Source: Heterohyrax brucei (taxonomy: Eukaryota; Chordata; Mammalia; Hyracoidea; Procaviidae). Taken from it: DNA of 64,000 bases. Of this stretch, positions 11,189-23,734 are shown one piece after another. Position 1 is the first letter of the stretch. Every line of letters starts with the position of its first letter. The stretch covers positions 61,714,111 to 61,778,110 of the forward strand of contig CM053166.1 of the NCBI GenBank assembly GCA_028571685.1, written 5' to 3'. The position numbers and the translations under genes were made by a program. Below the pieces are notes generated by a model. The model was given only the letters and a program-made list of their open reading frames with translations. It searched no databases and was not told the origin of the DNA.

Positions 11189-13402
11189 GTTACAGAGGTT
11201 TACACAGAGAATTCCTAGGATAAGTACAAGAAAATAAGAGAGACTTAGAAAACCGGTAAAACCTACATTGTTGTTAGAGTTGGGAGTACTTAGCACTGTG
11301 AAAACAGCACTTTCGCAGAAAGAAATCTACTTCTCTAACACTGGGAAACAGTGAACAGAGAATGTATGAGTTTTTCAAGATTGGTAACAGATAGAAACAA
11401 GAGAAAGTACACAGTGATTCATCTACGTAGAGAAGTTACAGAAGTTTACTAACAGAATTCCATGTATAAGTACAAGACAATAAGAGAGACTTAGAAAACT
11501 GGTAAAACCTACAATGTGGATAGAGTTGGGAGTACTTAGCACTGTGAAAACAGCACTTTCGCCGAAGGAAATTTAGTTCTCTAAGTCCGTGAAACAGTGA
11601 ACAGAGAATGTATGAGTTTCTCAAGTTTGGTAACAGATAGAAACAAGCGAAAGTACACAGTGATTCATCTACCTAGAAAAGTTACACAGGTTTACACAGA
11701 GAATTCCAGGGATAAGTACAAGAAAATAAGAGAGACTTAGAAAACTGGTAAAACCTACATTGTTGATAGAGTTGGGAGTACTTAGCACTGTGAAAACAGC
11801 ACTTTCGCCGAAGGAAATTTAGTTCTCTAAGTCCGTGAAACAGTGAACAGAGAATGTATGAGTTTCTCAAGTTTGGTAACAGATAGAAACAAGCGAAAGT
11901 ACACAGTGATTCATCTACCTAGAAAAGTTACAGAGGTTTACACAGAGAATTCCAAGGATAAGTACAAGAAAATAAGAGAGACTTAGAAAACTGGTAAAAC
12001 CTACATTGTTGATAGAGTTGGGAGTACTTAGCACTGTGAAAACAGCACTTTCGCCGAAGGAAATTTAGTTCTCTAAGTCCGTGAAACAGTGAACAGAGAA
12101 TGTATGAGTTTCTCAAGTTTGGTAACAGATAGAAACAAGCGAAAGTACACAGTGATTCATCTACCTAGAAAAGTTACAGAGGTTTACACAGAGAATTCCA
12201 AGGATAAGTACAAGAAAATAAGAGAGACTTAGAACATTGGTAAAACCTACATTGTTGATAGAGTTGGGAGTACTTAGCACTGTGAAAACAGCACTTTCCC
12301 AGAAAGACATCTACTTCTCTAACACTGGGAAACAGTGAACAGAGAATGTATGAGTTTTTCAAAATTGGTAACAGATAGAAACAAGAGAAAGTACACAGTG
12401 ATTCATCTACCTAGAGAAGTTACAGAAGTTTACTAACAGAATTCTATGTATAAGTACAAGAAAATAAGAGAGACTTAGAAAACTGGTAAAACCTACATTG
12501 TGGATAGAGTTGGGAGTACTTAGCACTGTGAAAACAGCACTTTCGCCGAAGGAAATTTAGTTCTCTAAGTCCGTGAAACAGTGAACAGAGAATGTATGAG
12601 TTTCTCAAGTTTGGTAACAGATAGAAACAAGCGAAAGTACACAGTGATTCATCTACCTAGAAAAGTTACAGAGGTTTACACAGAGAATTCCAGGGATAAG
12701 TACAAGAAAATAAGAGAGACTTAGAAAACTGGTAAAACCTACATTGTTGATAGAGTTGGGAGTACTTAGCACTGTGAAAACAGCACTTTCGCCGAAGGAA
12801 ATTTAGTTCTCTAAGTCCGTGAAACAGTGAACAGAGAATGTATGAGTTTCTCAAGTTTGGTAACAGATAGAAACAAGCGAAAGTACACAGTGATTCATCT
12901 ACCTAGAAAAGTTACAGAGGTTTACACAGAGAATTCCAAGGATAAGTACAAGAAAATAAGAGAGACTTAGAAAACTGGTAAAACCTACATTGTTGATAGA
13001 GTTGGGAGTACTTAGCACTGTGAAAACAGCACTTTCGCCGAAGGAAATTTAGTTCTCTAAGTCCGTGAAACAGTGAACAGAGAATGTATGAGTTTCTCAA
13101 GTTTGGTAACAGATAGAAACAAGCGAAAGTACACAGTGATTCATCTACCTAGAAAAGTTACAGAGGTTTACACAGAGAATTCCAAGGATAAGTACAAGAA
13201 AATAAGAGAGACTTAGAAAATTGGTAAAACCTACATTGTTGATAGAGTTGGGAGTACTTAGCGCTGTGAAAACAGCACTTTCGCCGAAGAAAATTTAGTT
13301 CTCTAAGTCCGTGAAACAGTGAAAAGAGAATGTATGAGTTTCTCAAGTTTGGTAACAGATAGAAACCAGCGAAAGTACACAGTGATTCATCTACCTAGAA
13401 AA
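11189..13402 (+). repeat. nine-monomer block, copy 1
   Basis: Nine monomers (2,214 bp) are shared with 21521-23734 and 26195-28408. Markers in order are TTGTTGTTAGAG, CTACGTAGAGAAG, GACAATAAG, GTTACACAGG, GAACATTGG, TTTCCCAGAAAGACATC, a type C monomer, CGAAGAAAATTT and GTGAAAAGAG. In this copy the block runs directly into a GAAACCGTGAAC monomer at 13403. Confidence 0.92.
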
Positions 13403-14632
13403 GTTACAGAGGTTTACACAGAGAATTCCAAGGATAAGTACAAGAAAATAAGAGAGACTTAGAAAACTGGTAAAACCTACATTGTTGATAGAGTTGGGAG
13501 TACTTAGCACTGTGAAAACAGCACTTTCGCCGAAGGAAATTTAGTTCTCTAAGTCCGTGAAACCGTGAACAGAGAATGTATGAGTTTCTCAAGTTTGGTA
13601 ACAGATAGAAACAAGCGAAAGTACACAGTGATTCATCTACCTAGAAAAGTTACAGAGGTTTACACAGAGAATTCCTAGGATAAGTACAAGAAAATAAGAG
13701 AGACTTAGAAAACCGGTAAAACATACATTGTTGATAGAGTTGGGAGTACTTAGCACTGTGAAAACAGCACTTTCGCAGAAAGAAATCTATTTCTCTAACA
13801 CTGGGAAACAGTGAACAGAGAATGTATGAGTTTTTCAAGATTGGTAACAGATAGAAACAAGAGAAAGTACACAGTGATTCATCTACCTAGAGAAGTTACA
13901 GAAGTTTACTAACAGAATTCCATGTATAAATACAAGACAATAAGAGAGACTTAGAAAACTGGTAAAACCTACAATGTGGATAGAGTTGGGAGTACTTAGC
14001 ACTGTGAAAACAGCACTTTCGCCGAAGGAAATTTAGTTCTCTAAGTCCGTGAAACAGTGAACAGAGAATGTATGAGTTTCTCAAGTTTGGTAACAGATAG
14101 AAACAAGCGAAAGTACACAGTGATTCATCTACCTAGAAAAGTTACAGAGGTTTACACAGAGAATTCCAGGGGTAAGTACAAGAAAATAAGAGAGACTTAG
14201 AAAACTGGTAAAACCTACATTGTTGATAGAGTTGGGAGTACTTAGCACTGTGAAAACAGCACTTTCGCCGAAGGAAATTTAGTTCTCTAAGTCCGTGAAA
14301 CAGTGAACAGAGAATGTATGAGTTTCTCAAGTTTGGTAAAAGATAGAAACAAGCGAAAGTACACAGTGATTCATCTACCTAGAAAAGTTACAGAGGTTTA
14401 CACAGAGAATTCCAAGGATAAGTACAAGAAAATAAGAGAGACTTAGAAAACTGGTAAAACCTACATTGTTGATAGAGTTGGGAGTACTTAGCACTGTGAA
14501 AACAGCACTTTCGCCGAAGGAAATTTAGTTCTCTAAGTCCGTGAAACAGTGAACAGAGAATGTATGAGTTTCTCAAGTTTGGTAACAGATAGAAACAAGC
14601 GAAAGTACACAGTGATTCATCTACCTAGAAAA

Positions 14633-14878
14633 GTTACAGAGGTTTACACAGAGAATTCCAAGGATAAGTACAAGAAAATAAGAGAGACTTAGAAAACTGG
14701 TAAAACCTACATTGTTGATAGAGTTGGGAGTACTTAGCACTGTGAAAACAGCACTTTCGCCGAAGGAAATTTAGTTCTCTAAGTCCGTGAAACAGTGAAC
14801 AGAGAATGTATGAGTTTTTCAAGATTGGTAACAGATAGAAACAAGAGAAAGTACACAGTGATTAATCTACCTAGAGAA
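14633..14878 (+). repeat. chimeric A/B monomer marking a crossover junction
   Basis: Positions 1-156 are type A (CCGAAGG, AAGTCCGTG). From position 186 onward the monomer is type B (TTTTTCAAGATTGG, AAGAGAAAG, GATTAATC, CTAGAGAAG), and a type C monomer follows. The last A-specific base is 14788 and the first B-specific base is 14818. Compared with the 18-monomer unit at 28409, the unit starting at 13403 has only 15 monomers, so three monomers are missing across this join. Confidence 0.88.
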
Positions 14879-17092
14879 GTTACAGAAGTTTACTAACAGA
14901 ATTCTATGTATAAGTACAAGAAAATAAGAGAGACTTAGAAAACTGGTAAAACCTACATTGTGGATAGAGTTGGGAGTACTTAGCACTGTGAAAACAGCAC
15001 TTTCGCCGAAGGAAATTTAGTTCTCTAAGTCCGTGAAACAGTGAACAGAGAATGTATGAGTTTCTCAAGTTTGGTAACAGATAGAAACAAGCGAAAGTAC
15101 ACAGTGATTCATCTACCTAGAAAAGTTACAGAGGTTTACACAGAGAATTCCAGGGATAAGTACAAGAAAATAAGAGAGACTTAGAAAACTGGTAAAACCT
15201 ACATTGTTGATAGAGTTGGGAGTACTTAGCACTGTGAAAACAGCACTTTCGCCGAAGGAAATTTAGTTCTCTAAGTCCGTGAAACAGTGAACAGAGAATG
15301 TATGAGTTTCTCAAGTTTGGTAACAGATAGAAACAAGCGAAAGTACACAGTGATTCATCTACCTAGAAAAGTTACAGAGGTTTACACAGAGAATTCCAAG
15401 GATAAGTACAAGAAAATAAGAGAGACTTAGAAAACTGGTAAAACCTACATTGTTGATAGAGTTGGGAGTACTTAGCACTGTGAAAACAGCACTTTCGCCG
15501 AAGGAAATTTAGTTCTCTAAGTCCGTGAAACAGTGAACAGAGAATGTATGAGTTTCTCAAGTTTGGTAACAGATAGAAACAAGCGAAAGTACACAGTGAT
15601 TCATCTACCTAGAAAAGTTACAGAGGTTTACACAGAGAATTCCAAGGATAAGTACAAGAAAATAAGAGAGACTTAGAAAATTGGTAAAACCTACATTGTT
15701 GATAGAGTTGGGAGTACTTAGCACTGTGAAAACAGCACTTTCGCCGAAGGAAATTTAGTTCTCTAAGTCCGTGAAACAGTGAACAGAGAATGTATGAGTT
15801 TCTCAAGTTTGGTAACAGATAGAAACAAGCGAAAGTACACAGTGATTCATCTACCTAGAAAAGTTACAGAGGTTTACACAGAGAATTCCAAGGATAAGTA
15901 CAAGAAAATAAGAGAGACTTAGAAAACTGGTAAAACCTACATTGTTGATAGAGTTGGGAGTACTTAGCACTGTGAAAACAGCACTTTCGCCGAAGGAAAT
16001 TTAGTTCTCTAAGTCCGTGAAACCGTGAACAGAGAATGTATGAGTTTCTCAAGTTTGGTAACAGATAGAAACAAGCGAAAGTACACAGTGATTCATCTAC
16101 CTAGAAAAGTTACAGAGGTTTACACAGAGAATTCCTAGGATAAGTACAAGAAAATAAGAGAGACTTAGAAAACCGGTAAAACCTACATTGTTGATAGAGT
16201 TGGGAGTACTTAGCACTGTGAAAACAGCACTTTCGCAGAAAGAAATCTACTTCTCTAACACTGGGAAACAGTGAACAGAGAATGTATGAGTTTTTCAAGA
16301 TTGGTAACAGATAGAAACAAGAGAAAGTACACAGTGATTCATCTACCTAGAGAAGTTACAGAAGTTTACTAACAGAATTCCATGTATAAGTACAAGAAAA
16401 TAAGAGAGACTTAGAAAACTGGTAAAACCTACATTGTGGATAGAGTTGGGAGTACTTAGCACTGTGAAAACAGCACTTTCGCCGAAGGAAATTTAGTTCT
16501 CTAAGTCCGTGAAACAGTGAACAGAGAATGTATGAGTTTCTCAAGTTTGGTAACAGATAGAAACAAGCGAAAGTACACAGTGATTCATCTACCTAGAAAA
16601 GTTACAGAGGTTTACACAGAGAATTCCAGGAATAAGTACAAGAAAATAAGAGAGACTTAGAAAACTGGTAAAACCTACATTGTTGATAGAGTTGGGAGTA
16701 CTTAGCACTGTGAAAACAGCACTTTCGCTGAAGGAAATTTAGTTCTCTAAGTCCGTGAAACAGTGAACAGAGAATGTATGAGTTTCTCAAGTTTGGTAAC
16801 AGATAGAAACAAGCGAAAGTACACAGTGATTCATCTACCTAGAAAAGTTACAGAGGTTTACACAGAGAATTCCAAGGATAAGTACAAGAAAATAAGAGAG
16901 ACTTAGAAAACTGGTAAAACCTACATTGTTGATAGAGTTGGGAGTACTTAGCACTGTGAAAACAGCACTTTCGCCGAAGGAAATTTAGTTCTCTAAGTCC
17001 GTGAAACAGTGAACAGAGAATGTATGAGTTTCTCAAGTTTGGTAACAGATAGAAACCAGCGAAAGTACACAGTGATTCATCTACCTAGAAAA

Positions 17093-18076
17093 GTTACAGA
17101 GGTTTACACAGAGAATTCCAAGGATAAGTACAAGAAAATAAGAGAGACTTAGAAAACTGGTAAAACCTACATTGTTGATAGAGTTGGGAGTACTTAGCAC
17201 TGTGAAAACAGCACTTTCGCCGAAGGAAATTTAGTTCTCTAAGTCCGTGAAACCGTGAACAGAGAATGTATGAGTTTCTCAAGTTTGGTAACAGATAGAA
17301 ACAAGCGAAAGTACACAGTGATTCATCTACCTAGAAAAGTTACAGAGGTTTACACAGAGAATTCCTAGGATAAGTACAAGAAAATAAGAGAGACTTAGAA
17401 AACCGGTAAAACATACATTGTTGATAGAGTTGGGAGTACTTAGCACTGTGAAAACAGCACTTTCGCAGAAAGAAATCTATTTCTCTAACACTGGGAAACA
17501 GTGAACAGAGAATGTATGAGTTTTTCAAGATTGGTAACAGATAGAAACAAGAGAAAGTACACAGTGATTCATCTACCTAGAGAAGTTACAGAAGTTTACT
17601 AACAGAATTCCATGTATAAATACAAGACAATAAGAGAGACTTAGAAAACTGGTAAAACCTACAATGTGGATAGAGTTGGGAGTACTTAGCACTGTGAAAA
17701 CAGCACTTTCGCCGAAGGAAATTTAGTTCTCTAAGTCCGTGAAACAGTGAACAGAGAATGTATGAGTTTCTCAAGTTTGGTAACAGATAGAAACAAGCGA
17801 AAGTACACAGTGATTCATCTACCTAGAAAAGTTACAGAGGTTTACACAGAGAATTCCAGGGGTAAGTACAAGAAAATAAGAGAGACTTAGAAAACTGGTA
17901 AAACCTACATTGTTGATAGAGTTGGGAGTACTTAGCACTGTGAAAACAGCACTTTCGCCGAAGGAAATTTAGTTCTCTAAGTCCGTGAAACAGTGAACAG
18001 AGAATGTATGAGTTTCTCAAGTTTGGTAAAAGATAGAAACAAGCGAAAGTACACAGTGATTCATCTACCTAGAAAA
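17093..18076 (+). repeat. 984-bp (4-monomer) tandem duplication, copy 1
   Basis: Four monomers in order: GAAACCGTGAAC type, type B with ATCTATTTCTC, type C with TATAAATACAAGACAATAAG, and a monomer with CCAGGGGTAAG ending GGTAAAAGATAG. The same four follow immediately at 18077-19060. Confidence 0.9.
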
Positions 18077-19060
18077 GTTACAGAGGTTTACACAGAGAAT
18101 TCCAAGGATAAGTACAAGAAAATAAGAGAGACTTAGAAAACTGGTAAAACCTACATTGTTGATAGAGTTGGGAGTACTTAGCACTGTGAAAACAGCACTT
18201 TCGCCGAAGGAAATTTAGTTCTCTAAGTCCGTGAAACCGTGAACAGAGAATGTATGAGTTTCTCAAGTTTGGTAACAGATAGAAACAAGCGAAAGTACAC
18301 AGTGATTCATCTACCTAGAAAAGTTACAGAGGTTTACACAGAGAATTCCTAGGATAAGTACAAGAAAATAAGAGAGACTTAGAAAACCGGTAAAACATAC
18401 ATTGTTGATAGAGTTGGGAGTACTTAGCACTGTGAAAACAGCACTTTCGCAGAAAGAAATCTATTTCTCTAACACTGGGAAACAGTGAACAGAGAATGTA
18501 TGAGTTTTTCAAGATTGGTAACAGATAGAAACAAGAGAAAGTACACAGTGATTCATCTACCTAGAGAAGTTACAGAAGTTTACTAACAGAATTCCATGTA
18601 TAAATACAAGACAATAAGAGAGACTTAGAAAACTGGTAAAACCTACAATGTGGATAGAGTTGGGAGTACTTAGCACTGTGAAAACAGCACTTTCGCCGAA
18701 GGAAATTTAGTTCTCTAAGTCCGTGAAACAGTGAACAGAGAATGTATGAGTTTCTCAAGTTTGGTAACAGATAGAAACAAGCGAAAGTACACAGTGATTC
18801 ATCTACCTAGAAAAGTTACAGAGGTTTACACAGAGAATTCCAGGGGTAAGTACAAGAAAATAAGAGAGACTTAGAAAACTGGTAAAACCTACATTGTTGA
18901 TAGAGTTGGGAGTACTTAGCACTGTGAAAACAGCACTTTCGCCGAAGGAAATTTAGTTCTCTAAGTCCGTGAAACAGTGAACAGAGAATGTATGAGTTTC
19001 TCAAGTTTGGTAAAAGATAGAAACAAGCGAAAGTACACAGTGATTCATCTACCTAGAAAA
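18077..19060 (+). repeat. 984-bp (4-monomer) tandem duplication, copy 2
   Basis: Immediate tandem copy of 17093-18076 with the same private markers. The corresponding segment near 32837-34066 has only one copy of this tetramer. The duplication therefore accounts for the 4-monomer difference in offset between 15125/30869 (64 monomers) and 19553/34313 (60 monomers). Confidence 0.9.
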
Positions 19061-21028
19061 GTTACAGAGGTTTACACAGAGAATTCCAAGGATAAGTACA
19101 AGAAAATAAGAGAGACTTAGAAAACTGGTAAAACCTACATTGTTGATAGAGTTGGGAGTACTTAGCACTGTGAAAACAGCACTTTCGCCGAAGGAAATTT
19201 AGTTCTCTAAGTCCGTGAAACAGTGAACAGAGAATGTATGAGTTTCTCAAGTTTGGTAACAGATAGAAACAAGCGAAAGTACACAGTGATACATCTACCT
19301 AGAAAAGTTACAGAGGTTTACACAGAGAATTCCAGGGATAAGTACAAGAAAATAAGAGAGACTTAGAAAATTGGTAAAACCTACATTGTTGATAGAGTTG
19401 GGAGTACTTAGCGCTGTGAAAACAGCACTTTCGCCGAAGGAAATTTAGTTCTCTAAGTCCGTGAAACAGTGAACAGAGAATGTATGAGTTTCTCAAGTTT
19501 GGTAACAGATAGAAACAAGCGAAAGTACAGAGTGATTCATCTACCTAGAAAAGTTACAGAGGTTTACACAGAGAATTCCAAGGATAAGTACAAGAAAATA
19601 AGAGAGACTTAGAAAACTGGTAAAACCTACATTGTTGATAGAGTTGGGAGTACTTAGCACTGTGAAAACAGCACTTTCGCAGAAAGAAATCTACTTCTCT
19701 AAGACTGGGAAACAGTGAACAGAGAATGTATGAGTTTCTCAAGATTTGTAACAGATAGAAACAAGCGAAAGTACACAGTGATTCATCTACCTAGAAAAGT
19801 TATAGAGGTTTACACAGAGAATTCCAAGGATAAGTACAAGAAAATAAGAGAGACTTAGAAAACTGGTAAAACCTACATTGTTGATAGAGTTGGGAGTACT
19901 TAGCACTGTGAAAACAGCACTTTCGCCGAAGGAAATTTAGTTCTCTAAGTCCGTGAAACAGTGAACAGAGAATGTATGAGTTTCTCAAGTTTGGTAACAG
20001 ATAGAAACAAGCGAAAGTACACAGTGATTCATCTACCTAGAAAAGTTACAGAGGTTTACATAGAGAATTCCAAGGATAAGTACAAGAAAATAAGAGAGAC
20101 TTAGAAAATTGGTAAAACCTACATTGTGGATAGAGTTGGGAGTACTTAGCACTGTGAAAATAGCACTTTCGCAGAAAGAAATCTACTTCTCTAACACTGG
20201 GAAACAGTGAACAGAGAATGTATGAGTTTTTCAAGATTGGTAACAGATAGAAACAAGAGAAAGTACACAGTGATTAATCTACCTAGAGAAGTTACAGAAG
20301 TTTACTAACAGAATTCTATGTATAAGTACAAGAAAATAAGAGAGACTTAGAAAACTGGTAAAACCTACATTGTGGATAGAGTTGGGAGTACTTAGCACTG
20401 TGAAAACAGCACTTTCGCCGAAGGAAATTTAGTTCTCTAAGTCCGTGAAACAGTGAACAGAGAATGTATGAGTTTCTCAAGTTTGGTAACAGATAGAAAC
20501 AAGCGAAAGTACACAGTGATTCATCTACCTAGAAAAGTTACAGAGGTTTACACAGAGAATTCCAGGGATAAGTACAAGAAAATAAGAGAGACTTAGAAAA
20601 CTGGTAAAACCTACATTGTTGATAGAGTTGGGAGTACTTAGCACTGTGAAAACAGCACTTTCGCCGAAGGAAATTTAGTTCTCTAAGTCCGTGAAACAGT
20701 GAACAGAGAATGTATGAGTTTCTCAAGTTTGGTAACAGATAGAAACAAGCGAAAGTACACAGTGATTCATCTACCTAGAAAAGTTACAGAGGTTTACACA
20801 GAGAATTCCAAGGATAAGTACAAGAAAATAAGAGAGACTTAGAAAACTGGTAAAACCTACATTGTTGATAGAGTTGGGAGTACTTAGCACTGTGAAAACA
20901 GCACTTTCGCCGAAGGAAATTTAGTTCTCTAAGTCCGTGAAACAGTGAACAGAGAATGTATGAGTTTCTCAAGTTTGGTAACAGATAGAAACAAGCGAAA
21001 GTACACAGTGATTCATCTACCTAGAAAA

Positions 21029-23734
21029 GTTACAGAGGTTTACACAGAGAATTCCAAGGATAAGTACAAGAATATAAGAGAGACTTAGAAAACTGGTAAA
21101 ACCTACATTGTTGATAGAGTTGGGAGTACTTAGCACTGTGAAAACAGCACTTTCGCCGAAGGAAATTTAGTTCTTTAAGTCCGTGAAACAGTGAACAGAG
21201 AATGTATGAGTTTCTCAAGTTTAGTAACAGATAGAAACAAGCGAAAGTACACAGTGATTCATCTACCTAGAAAAGTTACAGAGGTTTACACAGAGAATTC
21301 CAAGGATAAGTACAAGAAAATAAGAGAGACTTAGAAAATTGGTAAAACCTACATTGTTGATAGAGTTGGCAGTACTTAGCGCTGTGAAAACAGCACTTTC
21401 GCCGAAGGAAATTTAGTTCTCTAAGTCCGTGAAACAGTGAACAGAGAATGTATGCGTTTCTCAAGTTTGGTAACAGATAGAAACAAGCGAAAGTACACAG
21501 TGATTCATCTACCTAGAAAAGTTACAGAGGTTTACACAGAGAATTCCTAGGATAAGTACAAGAAAATAAGAGAGACTTAGAAAACCGGTAAAACCTACAT
21601 TGTTGTTAGAGTTGGGAGTACTTAGCACTGTGAAAACAGCACTTTCGCAGAAAGAAATCTACTTCTCTAACACTGGGAAACAGTGAACAGAGAATGTATG
21701 AGTTTTTCAAGATTGGTAACAGATAGAAACAAGAGAAAGTACACAGTGATTCATCTACGTAGAGAAGTTACAGAAGTTTACTAACAGAATTCCATGTATA
21801 AGTACAAGACAATAAGAGAGACTTAGAAAACTGGTAAAACCTACAATGTGGATAGAGTTGGGAGTACTTAGCACTGTGAAAACAGCACTTTCGCCGAAGG
21901 AAATTTAGTTCTCTAAGTCCGTGAAACAGTGAACAGAGAATGTATGAGTTTCTCAAGTTTGGTAACAGATAGAAACAAGCGAAAGTACACAGTGATTCAT
22001 CTACCTAGAAAAGTTACACAGGTTTACACAGAGAATTCCAGGGATAAGTACAAGAAAATAAGAGAGACTTAGAAAACTGGTAAAACCTACATTGTTGATA
22101 GAGTTGGGAGTACTTAGCACTGTGAAAACAGCACTTTCGCCGAAGGAAATTTAGTTCTCTAAGTCCGTGAAACAGTGAACAGAGAATGTATGAGTTTCTC
22201 AAGTTTGGTAACAGATAGAAACAAGCGAAAGTACACAGTGATTCATCTACCTAGAAAAGTTACAGAGGTTTACACAGAGAATTCCAAGGATAAGTACAAG
22301 AAAATAAGAGAGACTTAGAAAACTGGTAAAACCTACATTGTTGATAGAGTTGGGAGTACTTAGCACTGTGAAAACAGCACTTTCGCCGAAGGAAATTTAG
22401 TTCTCTAAGTCCGTGAAACAGTGAACAGAGAATGTATGAGTTTCTCAAGTTTGGTAACAGATAGAAACAAGCGAAAGTACACAGTGATTCATCTACCTAG
22501 AAAAGTTACAGAGGTTTACACAGAGAATTCAAAGGATAAGTACAAGAAAATAAGAGAGACTTAGAACATTGGTAAAACCTACATTGTTGATAGAGTTGGG
22601 AGTACTTAGCACTGTGAAAACAGCACTTTCCCAGAAAGACATCTACTTCTCTAACACTGGGAAACAGTGAACAGAGAATGTATGAGTTTTTCAAAATTGG
22701 TAACAGATAGAAACAAGAGAAAGTACACAGTGATTCATCTACCTAGAGAAGTTACAGAAGTTTACTAACAGAATTCTATGTATAAGTACAAGAAAATAAG
22801 AGAGACTTAGAAAACTGGTAAAACCTACATTGTGGATAGAGTTGGGAGTACTTAGCACTGTGAAAACAGCACTTTCGCCGAAGGAAATTTAGTTCTCTAA
22901 GTCCGTGAAACAGTGAACAGAGAATGTATGAGTTTCTCAAGTTTGGTAACAGATAGAAACAAGCGAAAGTACACAGTGATTCATCTACCTAGAAAAGTTA
23001 CAGAGGTTTACACAGAGAATTCCAGGGATAAGTACAAGAAAATAAGAGAGACTTAGAAAACTGGTAAAACCTACATTGTTGATAGAGTTGGGAGTACTTA
23101 GCACTGTGAAAACAGCACTTTCGCCGAAGGAAATTTAGTTCTCTAAGTCCGTGAAACAGTGAACAGAGAATGTATGAGTTTCTCAAGTTTGGTAACAGAT
23201 AGAAACAAGCGAAAGTACACAGTGATTCATCTACCTAGAAAAGTTACAGAGGTTTACACAGAGAATTCCAAGGATAAGTACAAGAAAATAAGAGAGACTT
23301 AGAAAACTGGTAAAACCTACATTGTTGATAGAGTTGGGAGTACTTAGCACTGTGAAAACAGCACTTTCGCCGAAGGAAATTTAGTTCTCTAAGTCCGTGA
23401 AACAGTGAACAGAGAATGTATGAGTTTCTCAAGTTTGGTAACAGATAGAAACAAGCGAAAGTACACAGTGATTCATCTACCTAGAAAAGTTACAGAGGTT
23501 TACACAGAGAATTCCAAGGATAAGTACAAGAAAATAAGAGAGACTTAGAAAATTGGTAAAACCTACATTGTTGATAGAGTTGGGAGTACTTAGCGCTGTG
23601 AAAACAGCACTTTCGCCGAAGAAAATTTAGTTCTCTAAGTCCGTGAAACAGTGAAAAGAGAATGTATGAGTTTCTCAAGTTTGGTAACAGATAGAAACAA
23701 GCGAAAGTACAGAGTGATTCATCTACCTAGAAAA
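21029..23734 (+). repeat. 11-monomer duplication, copy 1 (extends the nine-monomer block)
   Basis: The match between copies 2 and 3 of the nine-monomer block extends two monomers further left. It includes TTCTTTAAGTCCGTG, TTTAGTAACAG, GTTGGCAGTAC and ATGTATGCGTTTC, all repeated at +4,674 bp in 25703-28408. Confidence 0.9.
21521..23734 (+). repeat. nine-monomer block, copy 2
   Basis: Same ordered markers as copy 1, at +10,332 bp (42 monomers). It is followed by an AAGACTGGG type B monomer at 23735 instead of the GAAACCGTGAAC monomer that follows copies 1 and 3, so a recombination junction lies at its right end. Confidence 0.92.
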
